From an uncultured Collinsella sp. (GTDB lineage Bacteria; Actinomycetota; Coriobacteriia; Coriobacteriales; Coriobacteriaceae), in NCBI GenBank assembly GCA_900555555.1, contig USLK01000003.1, positions 36,404 through 100,403 on the forward strand: DNA of 64,000 bases. The letters are read 5' to 3'. The notes beneath the pieces were generated by a model. The model saw only the letters and a list, made by a program, of their open reading frames with translations. It was not told the origin of the DNA and searched no databases. A program made the position numbers and the translations under genes. Positions 1 through 8,002 of the stretch are shown piece by piece (position 1 is the stretch's first letter; the number at the start of each line of letters is the position of its first letter).

Positions 1-454
1 GGCCGCACATCATGCCGAGCGCCACGAAGCTCGCCAAGAGGCCCAGGGCGCGCCCCAGCTCGCGAGCGGGAAACGTCTCGGTGATGATGCCCATGTTGTT
101 GGCCATGGTGGCCGCGGCGCCTATACCCTGCAGTGCACGGGCCACCAGCAGCATCTCAAACGAGCTCGCAAGGCCGCACAGAAGCGACCCCACGCCAAAA
201 ACCGCCACGCCCACCTGGAACAGATGCACTTTACCGAATAGATCGCCCAGGCGACCGAACACCAGCAGCACGGCGCAGATGGCGATCAGGTACACCGACG
301 CCACCCATTGGATGGCATCGAGCCCCACGCCGAGCTCCTTTTGCATCACCGGCAGCGCAACGTTCACGATGCTCGAATCCAGCGTGGACATGAACGTCAT
401 CACCAGCACGGTGATGAGGATGGCCCATTTGTTCTTGTGGCCCGCAGCCCCCAT
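1..454 (-). CDS. MFS drug:H+ antiporter, DHA2 (EmrB/QacA) type, N-terminal part only
   Basis: Inner-membrane efflux pump of the major facilitator superfamily; the gene runs off the left edge, so only about 151 N-terminal residues are visible. The ATG at 454 follows a GAAGAGGG ribosome site. TM1 carries the DHA2 motif LDSSIVNVALP, and the loop after TM2 carries the MFS motif A as GRLGDLFGK. TM3-TM4 follow with an ARALQGIGAA motif. The gene has its own promoter and an attenuator-like leader (separate entries). The substrate cannot be told from this part. Family assignment is firm; a role in drug export is inferred from the family. Confidence 0.85.
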   Translation of the reverse strand, partial: MGAAGHKNKWAILITVLVMTFMSTLDSSIVNVALPVMQKELGVGLDAIQWVASVYLIAICAVLLVFGRLGDLFGKVHLFQVGVAVFGVGSLLCGLASSFEMLLVARALQGIGAAATMANNMGIITETFPARELGRALGLLASFVALGMMCG

Positions 455-487
455 ACAGCCCCCTCTTCCATCTACACCCCCGAAACA

Positions 488-544
488 CAAAAAGAGGGCG
501 GATCCCTGGCTTCATAGCAGCATGGAGCTGGGAACCCACCCTCT
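488..544 (-). terminator. Intrinsic terminator with competing antiterminator arm, in the leader of the MFS gene
   Basis: On the minus strand an arm at 544-530 pairs with 506-493 (AGAGGG core plus a GG/CC and CCC/GGG extension) and is followed by a T run at 494-488. The GGGTTC in the 5' arm (537-532) can instead pair with GAACCC at 554-549 just upstream, so the two hairpins exclude each other, as in a transcription attenuator or riboswitch expression platform. The hairpin could also simply end the upstream nitroreductase transcript. No known riboswitch class was recognised. Confidence 0.6.
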
Positions 545-570
545 TGCGGGGTTCGTTATCGATTACACCC

Positions 571-600
571 ATTAAACCACGGGCCGACATGCCTCGTCAA
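571..600 (-). promoter_or_regulatory. Sigma70-type promoter for the MFS gene leader
   Basis: On the minus strand TTGACG (600-595) and TTTAAT (576-571) are separated by 18 bp. The predicted start near 564 gives a leader of about 110 nt that contains the terminator/antiterminator pair. Confidence 0.5.
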
Positions 601-616
601 AGCTCAAACGCAATCC

Positions 617-1153
617 TTACAGCGTGGTGATACGGAACTCATCCATGGGGATGGTGCGGGCGGAGCGGCTCGCGGGATCGGCGATCTGGTCGGCGGCGTA
701 ACCCACGGTGAGCATATGCACCGGGTACAGGTCGCTCGGCAGGCCGAGCTCGTTGATGGCGATCATGGGATCGAAATGGCACACCCAGCACGTGGAAAGC
801 CCCAGGTCCTCGGCCTGCATCATCATCTGGTCGCACACGATGGACGAGTCGATATCGCCTGCGTCCATGCTGTCGTACTTGCGTACCCATGCCGTGTCGA
901 CCTTGGTGCACACCACCAGCACCAGCGGAGCGCCGAAAACGCTGCCATCGCGCTCGAAGTGATGGGCGGCATGCCCGGCGCGCTCGCGCAGACGCGGCGT
1001 GTCGCACACCAGGACTCGCGTGGAATGGTTGTTGCACGCGGACGGCGCGATGCGCCCCGCCTCCAGGATGGCGGCGAGCTTCTCGGGCTCAACGGGACGG
1101 TCCTCGTAAGCACGGCACGAATAGCGGGCGTGGGTCAGATCGGCAAAGGACAT
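617..1153 (-). CDS. Nitroreductase family protein
   Basis: FMN-dependent NAD(P)H oxidoreductase of the nitroreductase fold, 178 residues, a usual length for the family. The start is the ATG at 1153 with a GAGGGGAG ribosome site; the longer open frame upstream lacks coding character and runs into the next gene. The N-terminal TxARYSCRAYEDRPV is the FMN-phosphate binding signature (R-S/C-x-R). It is followed by an EAGRIAPSACN segment and, near the C-terminus, a glycine-containing VGYAADQ. Substrate unknown. It lies 58 bp downstream of metY on the same strand and may be co-transcribed. Confidence 0.88.
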   Translation of the reverse strand: MSFADLTHARYSCRAYEDRPVEPEKLAAILEAGRIAPSACNNHSTRVLVCDTPRLRERAGHAAHHFERDGSVFGAPLVLVVCTKVDTAWVRKYDSMDAGDIDSSIVCDQMMMQAEDLGLSTCWVCHFDPMIAINELGLPSDLYPVHMLTVGYAADQIADPASRSARTIPMDEFRITTL

Positions 1154-1211
1154 GGGCTCTCCCCTCGATGGCATATCGATGACAAACGTCTCCATCATAC
1201 CCCGCGGCGCC

Positions 1212-2495
1212 CTACAGCGTGGCGAGCGCCTGCTCCACATCGGCCAGCAGGTCCTCGGTGGACTCGATACCGCAGGACAAGCGCACCATATCCGGCTCGA
1301 CGCCGGCGGCGGCCAGCTCTGCATCGTTCATCTGGCGATGCGTGGCGTTGGCCGGGTGCAGGCAGCAGGTGCGGGCATCGGCAACGTGCGTGGCGATCTG
1401 GGCCACATGCAGGTTCTTCATGAACTGCTCGGCCGCGGCGCGCCCCCCGTTAAAGCCAAAGCTCACCACGCCGCATGTGCCATCGGGCATGTACTTCTGC
1501 GCGCGCTCGTAATAGGCGTCGCCGGGCAGGCCCGGGTAGCGCACGAAGCGGATGGCGGGATGCTGCTGTAGGAACTCGGCCACCGCTAGAGCGTTCTTGC
1601 AGTGCTGCGGCATGCGCACATGCAGGCTCTCCAGGCCCAGGTTGAGGATGAACGCGCTCTGCGGGCTCTGGACGGAGCCCAGGTCGCGCATGAGCTGGGC
1701 GGTCGCCTTGGTGATGAAGGCGCCCTCCAGGCCAAACTGCTCGGCGTACACCACGCCGTGATAGGACTCATCGGGCGTGGTGAGGCCGGGGAACTTGTCG
1801 GCATGCGCGAACCAGTCGAACGTGCCGGCGTCCACGATGGCACCGCCCACGCACGCGCCGTGGCCGTCCATGTACTTGGTGGTGGAGTGGGTCACGATAT
1901 CGGCGCCCCACTCGATCGGGCGGCAGTTGACCGGCGTGGCAAAGGTGTTGTCCACGATCAGCGGCACGCCGTGGGCATGGGCCGCATTGGCGAAACGCTC
2001 GATATCGAACACCTTGAGCGACGGGTTGGAGATGGTCTCGCCGAACACGAGCTTGGTGTTGGGGCGGAACGCCGCCTCGAGTTCCTCGTCGGTGCAATCC
2101 GGGTCCACGAAGGTGCACTCCAGGCCCATGCGGCGCATGGTGTGCTTCAGCACGTTGAAAGTTCCGCCGTACACCGCCGAGCTGGCCACCACGTGGTCGC
2201 CGCATCCGGCGATATTGAAGACGGCAAAGAAGTTGGCCGCCTGGCCCGAGGACGTGAGCATTGCCGCCGATCCGCCCTCGAGCTCGGCGATCTTCTTGGC
2301 CACCAGATCGGTGGTGGGGTTCTGCACGCGCGAGTAGAAGTAACCCGACTCCTCCAGGTCGAACAGCTTGCCCATGTGCTCGGAGGTGTCGTACTTCCAG
2401 GTGGTGGACTGGTAGATGGGAATCTGACGGGGCTCGGCGTCCCCGGGGTGATAGCCGCCCTGCACGCACGTGGTGCCGATATGCTCCTTGACCAT
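1212..2495 (-). CDS. metY: O-acetylhomoserine sulfhydrylase (PLP-dependent)
   Basis: Makes homocysteine from O-acetylhomoserine and sulfide in methionine synthesis, cytoplasmic. 427 residues, matching the longer OAH-sulfhydrylase branch of the Cys/Met-metabolism PLP family. The start chosen is the ATG at 2495 with a GGAG site; the upstream extension is not conserved in style. The N-terminus has TTCVQGGYHP and the cofactor-binding YSRVQNPTTD. The PLP lysine lies in THSTTKYMDGHG. It is divergent from the C_GCAxxG_C_C gene across an 88-bp gap. A cystathionine-gamma-synthase role is less likely given the length. No SAM riboswitch is seen in the short leader. Confidence 0.9.
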   Translation of the reverse strand: MVKEHIGTTCVQGGYHPGDAEPRQIPIYQSTTWKYDTSEHMGKLFDLEESGYFYSRVQNPTTDLVAKKIAELEGGSAAMLTSSGQAANFFAVFNIAGCGDHVVASSAVYGGTFNVLKHTMRRMGLECTFVDPDCTDEELEAAFRPNTKLVFGETISNPSLKVFDIERFANAAHAHGVPLIVDNTFATPVNCRPIEWGADIVTHSTTKYMDGHGACVGGAIVDAGTFDWFAHADKFPGLTTPDESYHGVVYAEQFGLEGAFITKATAQLMRDLGSVQSPQSAFILNLGLESLHVRMPQHCKNALAVAEFLQQHPAIRFVRYPGLPGDAYYERAQKYMPDGTCGVVSFGFNGGRAAAEQFMKNLHVAQIATHVADARTCCLHPANATHRQMNDAELAAAGVEPDMVRLSCGIESTEDLLADVEQALATL

Positions 2496-2583
2496 GATGT
2501 ACTCCTCACTCGACGCGGTGCGTCGTTTGCGATCATCTGGGTAGAATGGTACTCGCAAAACCATACACCCAAGGAGACCCATT

Positions 2584-3024
2584 ATGGCATTCAACAAGCT
2601 CGAAACCGAACTTGATCGCGAGGCACTTAAATCTCAGGCGGCCGAGCTGCACGCACGCGGCTACAACTGCGCCCAGTCCGTACTGTGCGCGCTGGCACCG
2701 GTGCTCGGGATCGATGAAGACGCCGCATTCACCCTGGCCGAGGGCTTTGGTGCGGGCATGGGCGGCATGACCGAGACCTGCGGCGCCATCTCGGGCGCCG
2801 TCATGGCGCTGGGCCATGCCACGAGCAACGGGCGAACGAATCCCACCAGCAAGGGAGCAACCTACAAGCTCTCCCGCGAGCTATGCGCCGGCTTTATGGA
2901 CAAGAACGGCACGACCGTATGCCGTGAGCTCAAGGGCGTGGGCTCGCCCGAGGGCCCGCGCCGCAGCTGCCCGGGCTGCATCGATGACGCCATCGACCTG
3001 ACCGTGGATATCCTCAACAGGTAA
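2584..3024 (+). CDS. C_GCAxxG_C_C family putative redox protein
   Basis: 146-residue cytoplasmic protein of the family named after its cysteine pattern. It shows NCAQSVLCA near residue 22, ETCGAISGAVMALG in the middle (the GCAxxG-type motif is partly altered) and paired C-terminal cysteines in RRSCPGCIDDA. The family is proposed to bind a metal or FeS centre or take part in redox chemistry; no reaction is established. The start at 2584 has AAGGAG 7 bp upstream. A TAGAAT element at 2542-2547 could be its -10 box. Confidence 0.85.
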   Translation: MAFNKLETELDREALKSQAAELHARGYNCAQSVLCALAPVLGIDEDAAFTLAEGFGAGMGGMTETCGAISGAVMALGHATSNGRTNPTSKGATYKLSRELCAGFMDKNGTTVCRELKGVGSPEGPRRSCPGCIDDAIDLTVDILNR

Positions 3025-3081
3025 ACCGAGCGGCCCCGCGCATATAGCACGGGACCGCCGTCATTTCCATACGTTTTCGAA

Positions 3082-3717
3082 TCAGAACTCGGCAAACCGC
3101 ACCGGGCCCACCGCAGGGGTGACCGAACCGTTCGTGAGCTCGGTGATAACCGGCAAAAAAGCCAGCTCCTCCCCCGCCTTGAACACCACCGAGAGCGCCA
3201 CGGCGTCGGTGAAACCGGTGCCGGCAACCTTGCCGCCGGCTGCCTCGACCGCACGCAGCACTTGCTCGTACAGGGCATAGGGAACCGTCAGCGTCACGGT
3301 GAGCACGCTCGTCATCTCCACGAGCATGCCCTGCGCCCTCGCCGCCCCGATCGCCGCCTGGGCGGCCGCGGTGTACGCGCGCACCAGCCCGCCCGAGCCC
3401 AGCAGCGTGCCGCCGAAGTAGCGCGTGGTAACGCAGCACACGTCCCTGAGGCTCGCGCCGCGCAGGACCTCAAGCGTGGGCATGCCGCTCGTGCGCTGGG
3501 GCTCGCCGTCATCGCTCGCGCGCTCCGTGCCGTCCGCCAAAATGAAGGCGGGCACGTTGTGCCGCGCATCGTAATGACGCGAACGCATGGCCGCCTGATG
3601 GGCCTGCGCCTCATCGGCCGACTCCACATGGATAAGCTGGCCGATGAACCGGCTCTTGCGGTCCACAAACTCGCCTACGGCCTCAGCGCCCGCACGCATG
3701 GTGATATAGCTGTCCAT
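3082..3717 (-). CDS. YigZ/IMPACT family protein (UPF0029)
   Basis: 211 residues with the two-domain YigZ architecture. The N-terminal IMPACT domain has RKSRFIGQL, the RHYDARHNVPAFIL segment (ATHNCYAY in other members), the ASDDGEPQRTSG loop, and TRYFGGTLLGSGGLVRAY. A C-terminal ferredoxin-like DUF1949 domain follows from about residue 140. The start is the ATG at 3717 with GGAGG spaced 8 bp. Eukaryotic IMPACT binds Gcn1, but the bacterial role is unsettled. It faces the C_GCAxxG gene convergently, with an imperfect hairpin between them at about 3031-3058. Confidence 0.9.
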   Translation of the reverse strand: MDSYITMRAGAEAVGEFVDRKSRFIGQLIHVESADEAQAHQAAMRSRHYDARHNVPAFILADGTERASDDGEPQRTSGMPTLEVLRGASLRDVCCVTTRYFGGTLLGSGGLVRAYTAAAQAAIGAARAQGMLVEMTSVLTVTLTVPYALYEQVLRAVEAAGGKVAGTGFTDAVALSVVFKAGEELAFLPVITELTNGSVTPAVGPVRFAEF

Positions 3718-3773
3718 GGATATGCCTCCGCTCGTGCTCGATCGATACCCGCTACGCACTGTGGGGAGAGAAT

Positions 3774-4134
3774 ATGCGAAGCGGACCGATAAGCCGGGTT
3801 CTGTCGTGGGCGATCATTTATCTTGCCCGCATGTCACCATGCGATTCCACGCGCGCTACCCGAGTGCAAGCCGGGCCGGCCCATAGCACTCCTATTTGCG
3901 CTTGCTCCGAATGGGGTTTGCCAAGCCGCCATATTGCTACGACGCTGGTGGTCTCTTACACCACCGTTTCAGCTTTTCCCTTTACGCCAAGACGTAGGTG
4001 GGAGTCTTCTTTTCTGCGGCACTTTCCGTCGGGTCGCCCCGCCTGGCCGTTAGCCAGCATTCTGCCCTGTGGAGCCCGGACTTTCCTCACATGCAGACAT
4101 GCTGCATGCGCGATCGCCTGGCCCGCTTCGCAAG
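3774..4134 (-). ncRNA. rnpB: RNase P RNA, bacterial class A
   Basis: The catalytic RNA of RNase P, which trims tRNA 5' leaders. On the minus strand the 5' half carries the universal GAGGAAAGTCCGGGCTCC of P4 and CACAGGGCAGAA, and the 3' end carries AGAACCCGGCTTATCGG. The ends pair: ccgcttcgc at 4123-4131 with gcgaagcgg at 3776-3784 (P1). The 3' boundary is set from P1 and may be off by several bases. A long plus-strand frame running through it into pit is an artefact. Confidence 0.95.
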
Positions 4135-4139
4135 CGCCT

Positions 4140-4148
4140 ATTGTACCA
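4140..4148 (-). promoter_or_regulatory. Extended -10 promoter of rnpB
   Basis: The minus strand reads TGGTACAAT (4148-4140), a TACAAT box with an upstream TG, 6-7 bp before the predicted RNA 5' end. The -35 region is poor, as expected for an extended -10 promoter. Confidence 0.5.
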
Positions 4149-4273
4149 CGCCTGCGCGCCAAAGGCCGTGCTACTCGCCGGCACCACACGGTTTGTACTT
4201 TTGCATCGCTCCCCCTGTCACGGTAAAGTGTCTGTTAAGTTTTTGTAAGCTTTGTAAAAGCAGGGAGCACGTC

Positions 4274-5323
4274 GTGGACGTCTCGTTCTCGTATTTTATT
4301 CAGCAGATGACGACCAGCCCCATCCTGGCCCTCACCGTCATCCTCACCCTTGGCGTCATCTTCGTCAACGGGTGGACCGATGCACCCAACGCCATCGCCA
4401 CCTGCGTCACCACGCGCTGCATGCGCCCGCGCGCCGCGATCATCATGAGCGCCGTCTTTAACTTCCTCGGCGTCCTCATCATGACCAAGATCAACGCGAG
4501 TGTCGCCTCGACCATTTCCAACATGGTCGATTTTGGCACCAACACCAACATGGCCCTCATCGCGCTGTGCGCCGGACAGTTCTCCATCGTGGTCTACAGC
4601 GTTGCCGCCGCGCGCTTCGGTATCCCCACCAGCGAGTCGCATAGCCTGATCGCCGGCCTCACCGGCGCCGCGATCGCCCTGGGAGGCGCATCGGGCGTCA
4701 ACATGGACGAATGGGTTAAAGTCCTCTACGGCCTGGTCCTGTCGCTTCTGGCGGGCTTTGTGCTGGGCTGGCTCATCTGCAAGGCCATCACCATCGTGTG
4801 CGCCGGGTGCAACCGCCAGCGCGCCAACAGGTTCTTCAAGTACGCGCAGATAGCCGGCGCGGCGGCCATGAGCTTCATGCACGGCGCCCAGGACGGCCAA
4901 AAGTTCATCGGCGTGCTGTTCTTGGGCGTGGCGTTCTGTAACGGCCAATCGAGCGTGGAGGGCGTCGTCATCCCCATCTGGCTCATGATGCTGTGCTCCA
5001 CCGTTATGGGCGTGGGCACCAGCGTAGGCGGCGAAAAGATCATCAAGGCCGTCGGCATGGACATGGTCAAGCTCGAAAAGTACCAGGGATTCGCCGCCGA
5101 TCTGGCCAGCGCGGCCTCGCTGCTCGTCATGACCCTCACCGGCATCCCCGTTTCCACCACGCACGTAAAGACCAGTGCCATCATGGGCGTGGGCGCCGTC
5201 AAGCGCCTGTCGGCCATCAACTTCGGCGTCGTGAAGGACATGATGCTCACCTGGGTCTTCACCTTCCCCGGGTGCGGCCTCATCAGCTATCTCATGGCCA
5301 AACTCTTCCTCTTCCTCGTATAG
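4274..5323 (+). CDS. pit: Low-affinity inorganic phosphate transporter, PiT family
   Basis: Cation-coupled phosphate (or metal-phosphate) uptake, inner membrane, 349 residues, about ten membrane segments. Both inverted PiT signature repeats are visible: an N-terminal FVNGWTDAPNAIATCV and a second-half AAMSFMHGAQDGQK, each followed by GIPxSxxH-type motifs (GIPTSESHSL and GIPVSTTHVK). The start chosen is GTG 4274, with GGGAG 6 bp upstream; any earlier start would lie inside rnpB. The DUF47 gene follows after 59 bp, the standard pit pairing. Confidence 0.93.
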   Translation: MDVSFSYFIQQMTTSPILALTVILTLGVIFVNGWTDAPNAIATCVTTRCMRPRAAIIMSAVFNFLGVLIMTKINASVASTISNMVDFGTNTNMALIALCAGQFSIVVYSVAAARFGIPTSESHSLIAGLTGAAIALGGASGVNMDEWVKVLYGLVLSLLAGFVLGWLICKAITIVCAGCNRQRANRFFKYAQIAGAAAMSFMHGAQDGQKFIGVLFLGVAFCNGQSSVEGVVIPIWLMMLCSTVMGVGTSVGGEKIIKAVGMDMVKLEKYQGFAADLASAASLLVMTLTGIPVSTTHVKTSAIMGVGAVKRLSAINFGVVKDMMLTWVFTFPGCGLISYLMAKLFLFLV

Positions 5324-5382
5324 CGGCCCGCGCACCGCGCGGTGCCCAAAGGTTTAAAAACGCTCCCCGAAAGGATCCCCCC

Positions 5383-6006
5383 ATGGCAAAAAAACCCGAC
5401 TCGTTCTACTACGACAACTTCAGCGCCTGCGCCGACTACGCATGCCAGGCCGTCAAACTGCTCCATAAGGTGATGGGGAACTTCGACCCCACCAACATCG
5501 AACAGGCCGTAGAGGCCATGCACGAGATAGAACAGGCTGCCGACGAGCGCAACCATGAGGTATCCGATGCCCTGCTCACGGCGTTCATCACCCCCATCGA
5601 GCGCGAGGACATCGCCGTTCTGTCCGATGCCCTGGATGTGGTGGTCGACCGCATCGAGGGCGTGCTGCACCGCATGTATTTCTGCAACATCCAAACGGTA
5701 CGGCCCGACGCCCTCAAGATGTGCGACAAGCTGGTCGAGGCCTGCGAGCAGATGCGCGAGCTGATCTCCGAGTTCCCGCAATTCAAGCAGAGCAAGAGCA
5801 TTCGCGAGCATATCATCGCAATCAACACCGTTGAGGAGCGCGCCGACGAGCTCTACATCCAGGCGATGCGTGCCCTGCACACCACCGAGATCGACCCCAT
5901 CGAGGTCATCGCCTGGCGCGATGTCTACACGTTCCTGGAATTCGTTGCAGACTCCTGCGAGCATGTGGCGGGCACCGTGGACGCGATCCTCATCAAGAAC
6001 AGCTAG
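5383..6006 (+). CDS. DUF47/PhoU-like accessory protein of Pit
   Basis: 207-residue all-helical cytoplasmic protein of the DUF47 (PhoU_div) family, normally found beside pit. The E(Q/H)AADExxHEVxxAL signature is present as EIEQAADERNHEVSDALL, with an IEREDIAVLSDALD segment that carries the metal-cluster-type acidic residues. Start ATG 5383 follows AAGGATCC. It probably gates or regulates the Pit transporter, as PhoU does for Pst; this role is inferred from pairing. A bidirectional terminator follows. Confidence 0.9.
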   Translation: MAKKPDSFYYDNFSACADYACQAVKLLHKVMGNFDPTNIEQAVEAMHEIEQAADERNHEVSDALLTAFITPIEREDIAVLSDALDVVVDRIEGVLHRMYFCNIQTVRPDALKMCDKLVEACEQMRELISEFPQFKQSKSIREHIIAINTVEERADELYIQAMRALHTTEIDPIEVIAWRDVYTFLEFVADSCEHVAGTVDAILIKNS

Positions 6007-6123
6007 AACGGCCTCTCAGCGGCTTGTAGCGGCATCTGAGCAGGGCCATAGATCTGGTTCGCTATATCCCGTATACAAATGAGGAATGTCTAACCCAGCG
6101 AGACCGATTGCAAACACACCCGA

Positions 6124-6162
6124 CAAAAAAAGAGGTGCACCCGAACGGATGCACCTCTTTTG
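6124..6162. terminator. Bidirectional intrinsic terminator between pit-DUF47 and divIVA
   Basis: Perfect arms GAGGTGCA (6132-6139) and TGCACCTC (6150-6157), flanked by an A run on the left and a T run on the right, so it can stop transcription from both convergent units. Confidence 0.85.
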
Positions 6163-6180
6163 CTGTGTATGTTGGGAAGC

Positions 6181-6864
6181 CTAGTCCAGGTCGTCCACGG
6201 CGAAGTTGTCGAGCGGGGCGAAGGGATCGGCAACAGGCTGCGGCTCAACGGCCTCGGCCGGCACGGCCATGGGAGCGGTCTCCATGGGAGATACGTCCTC
6301 GGTGTGCTCGGAGCCCGTGGGGGTGTTGGAGAGGATGTCCTCCGGGAAAGAGTCCTGGGCATCGTCCATGAAGTGCTGGATCAGCTTGATGTACTCGGCG
6401 CGGAACTCCTCACGGGAGGCCTTGAGGCGATCGATTTCGTTGATCTCGTTCTGCTTCTCGGCAAGGGCCTGACGGATGACCTCGCGGGCCTTTGCGTCGG
6501 CATCGTTGCGGATGCGATCGGCGTTATCGCGAGCCTCGGCGATGATGGCGTCGGCGGACTGCTGAGCCGAGATGAGGGCAGCGGAGATCTGGCTCGCGGT
6601 AGCGGTGTACTCGGCCGGCACGGCAGCGGGCTGCGGCTGCGGCACCGGGGCGGACTCCGCCTCGGCAAGACGAGCGTTGGCCTCGGCAAGCTGCTGCTCG
6701 GCATCGGTCAGACGAGTCTTAAGGTCAACGATCTTGTTGAGCATCGCATCGACCTCGGCCGCAAGGCGCTCGAGGAACACATCGACCTCACCGGGATCGT
6801 AGCCGCGCTTGGCCTCAGAGAATACCTGAGCCTGAATATCGCTGGGTTTGATAGCCATCTGCAT
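6181..6864 (-). CDS. divIVA: DivIVA-domain cell division / polar growth protein
   Basis: Coiled-coil scaffold that binds curved membrane at poles and septa. The N-terminal lipid-binding domain is typical (PSDIQAQVF, then RGYDPGEVDVFLERL). Coiled coils follow at about residues 35-70 and 100-165, separated by a Pro/Ala linker; the tail is acidic and low-complexity. The start is ATG 6864 or ATG 6858; the AAAGGA site fits either. It is the last gene of the ftsZ-sepF-yggT set, as in other actinobacteria (wag31 position). Length 225-227 residues. Confidence 0.9.
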   Translation of the reverse strand: MQMAIKPSDIQAQVFSEAKRGYDPGEVDVFLERLAAEVDAMLNKIVDLKTRLTDAEQQLAEANARLAEAESAPVPQPQPAAVPAEYTATASQISAALISAQQSADAIIAEARDNADRIRNDADAKAREVIRQALAEKQNEINEIDRLKASREEFRAEYIKLIQHFMDDAQDSFPEDILSNTPTGSEHTEDVSPMETAPMAVPAEAVEPQPVADPFAPLDNFAVDDLD

Positions 6865-6931
6865 TCATTCCTTTCAAACGTCGGTGCATCCGCCTGGGCG
6901 ATCGGGGCCGGGGCGTAACAGCCGTGCGTAT

Positions 6932-7204
6932 CTACAATAGTAAATTCAACAGCAGTTTTTCGAGAAGATTTAACGCAATTATCGCAATAACCGGCGAGAA
7001 ATCGATGCCGCCGAGCGGCGGGATAAAACGACTGAAAAAGCGCAGGAACGGACCGACGATGCTGTCGAGGACCATGCCCACATCGTGAATGAAGCTACCG
7101 GGCTTGATGGGAAACCAAGTGAGAAGGCAGTACGCAAGCACCAGGAAGCTGTAGAAGTTGAAGAGCGTCACTATCAGACGCGCCAGGGTAAACGAAGTGA
7201 TCAC
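6932..7204 (-). CDS. YggT family membrane protein
   Basis: 90-residue integral membrane protein with two hydrophobic segments (about 8-30 and 65-88) around the conserved loop with RFIPPLGGIDFSPVIA, which defines YggT. Start GTG 7204, 14 bp after the sepF stop. The ribosome site is weak, suggesting translational coupling. Members sit next to sepF and divIVA in Gram-positive bacteria and affect division or membrane homeostasis; no reaction is known. Confidence 0.88.
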   Translation of the reverse strand: MITSFTLARLIVTLFNFYSFLVLAYCLLTWFPIKPGSFIHDVGMVLDSIVGPFLRFFSRFIPPLGGIDFSPVIAIIALNLLEKLLLNLLL

Positions 7205-7218
7205 GTGAGACGACGCCC

Positions 7219-7962
7219 TTACTGCTTGAGATATCCATCGGCACGAAGCTTAGCCAGGTCGGTTTCCTTGACCTCACAGTCCTGGGGAAGCACCATGAAC
7301 ACACGGTCGCCGAGCTCGCGAACGCTTGCGCCCAGACCGCAGGCAAACCCGTAGCTGAAGTCCAGCACACGCTTGGCCACCTCGGTGCGCACACCCACGA
7401 ATACCAAAGCGACGGGCTGGCGGGTGCGCACGCGACGCACGACCGTCTCGACGTCGTCATAGCTCTCGGGACGCAGAACGTAGGCGGGAAGCTGCGGCGT
7501 TGAATTGACCACGGCGCTCACGCGCGCGGCGGTCTCGGCGGAAGCGGAGGACGCTGCGCTCGAAGCGGCAACCGAAGCCGCCGAATGCTGGGCCTGGGCG
7601 TAGCTCGAAGGCGTATCGTACGCACCCGGACGATACGCCGGGGTCTCACGAGACGGAGGCGTCATGGACGGCGTGTACGTGGTGGCATGGCGATCGGCAT
7701 CCCCTACCAGCTGGCCGCTGCGCGTATACACGGCAACGGATTCCGCCTCGCCGCGGCGCGTCTGCCCGAGCATACCGTTGTGCTCCTCTTGGCCATACGA
7801 GCCGCCTCGGTAGCCGCCCTGCGTCTGATCATAGTCGGACGCAGCCTGGTACCCGTCATCATATCCGGCCTGATCATCATAATAATCGTCATAGCCGTCA
7901 TCACCGTAGGGCTCGGGGTCCTGCGGATGCAGCCTATTTTTAAGATCGTCTAGAAAACCCAC
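7219..7962 (-). CDS. sepF: SepF cell division protein
   Basis: Membrane-anchoring partner of FtsZ, especially important here because no ftsA is present in the cluster. 247 residues from GTG 7962, which has AGAGAGG 7 bp upstream; this start places the amphipathic anchor GFLDDLKNRL at the very N-terminus. A long linker is rich in Asp, Tyr, Gly and Ala (residues about 20-165). The C-terminal SepF domain has LRPESYDDVETVVRRVRTRQ, then FGYG-like YGFACGL and RVFMVLP. The acidic Tyr/Asp tract is unusual in density. Confidence 0.93.
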   Translation of the reverse strand: MGFLDDLKNRLHPQDPEPYGDDGYDDYYDDQAGYDDGYQAASDYDQTQGGYRGGSYGQEEHNGMLGQTRRGEAESVAVYTRSGQLVGDADRHATTYTPSMTPPSRETPAYRPGAYDTPSSYAQAQHSAASVAASSAASSASAETAARVSAVVNSTPQLPAYVLRPESYDDVETVVRRVRTRQPVALVFVGVRTEVAKRVLDFSYGFACGLGASVRELGDRVFMVLPQDCEVKETDLAKLRADGYLKQ

Positions 7963-8002
7963 GTCAATACCTCTCTTTGCGCCGTATACGGGCACTATGA
8001 GC

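Noticed and set aside
2496..2583. SAM riboswitch before metY
   Set aside because: The 88-bp divergent gap is too short and shows none of the SAM-I core pairings or a terminator.
3998..4273. N-terminal extension of the Pit transporter
   Set aside because: It lies inside the RNase P RNA gene and its promoter; the GTG at 4274 has a proper ribosome site and begins the transporter fold.
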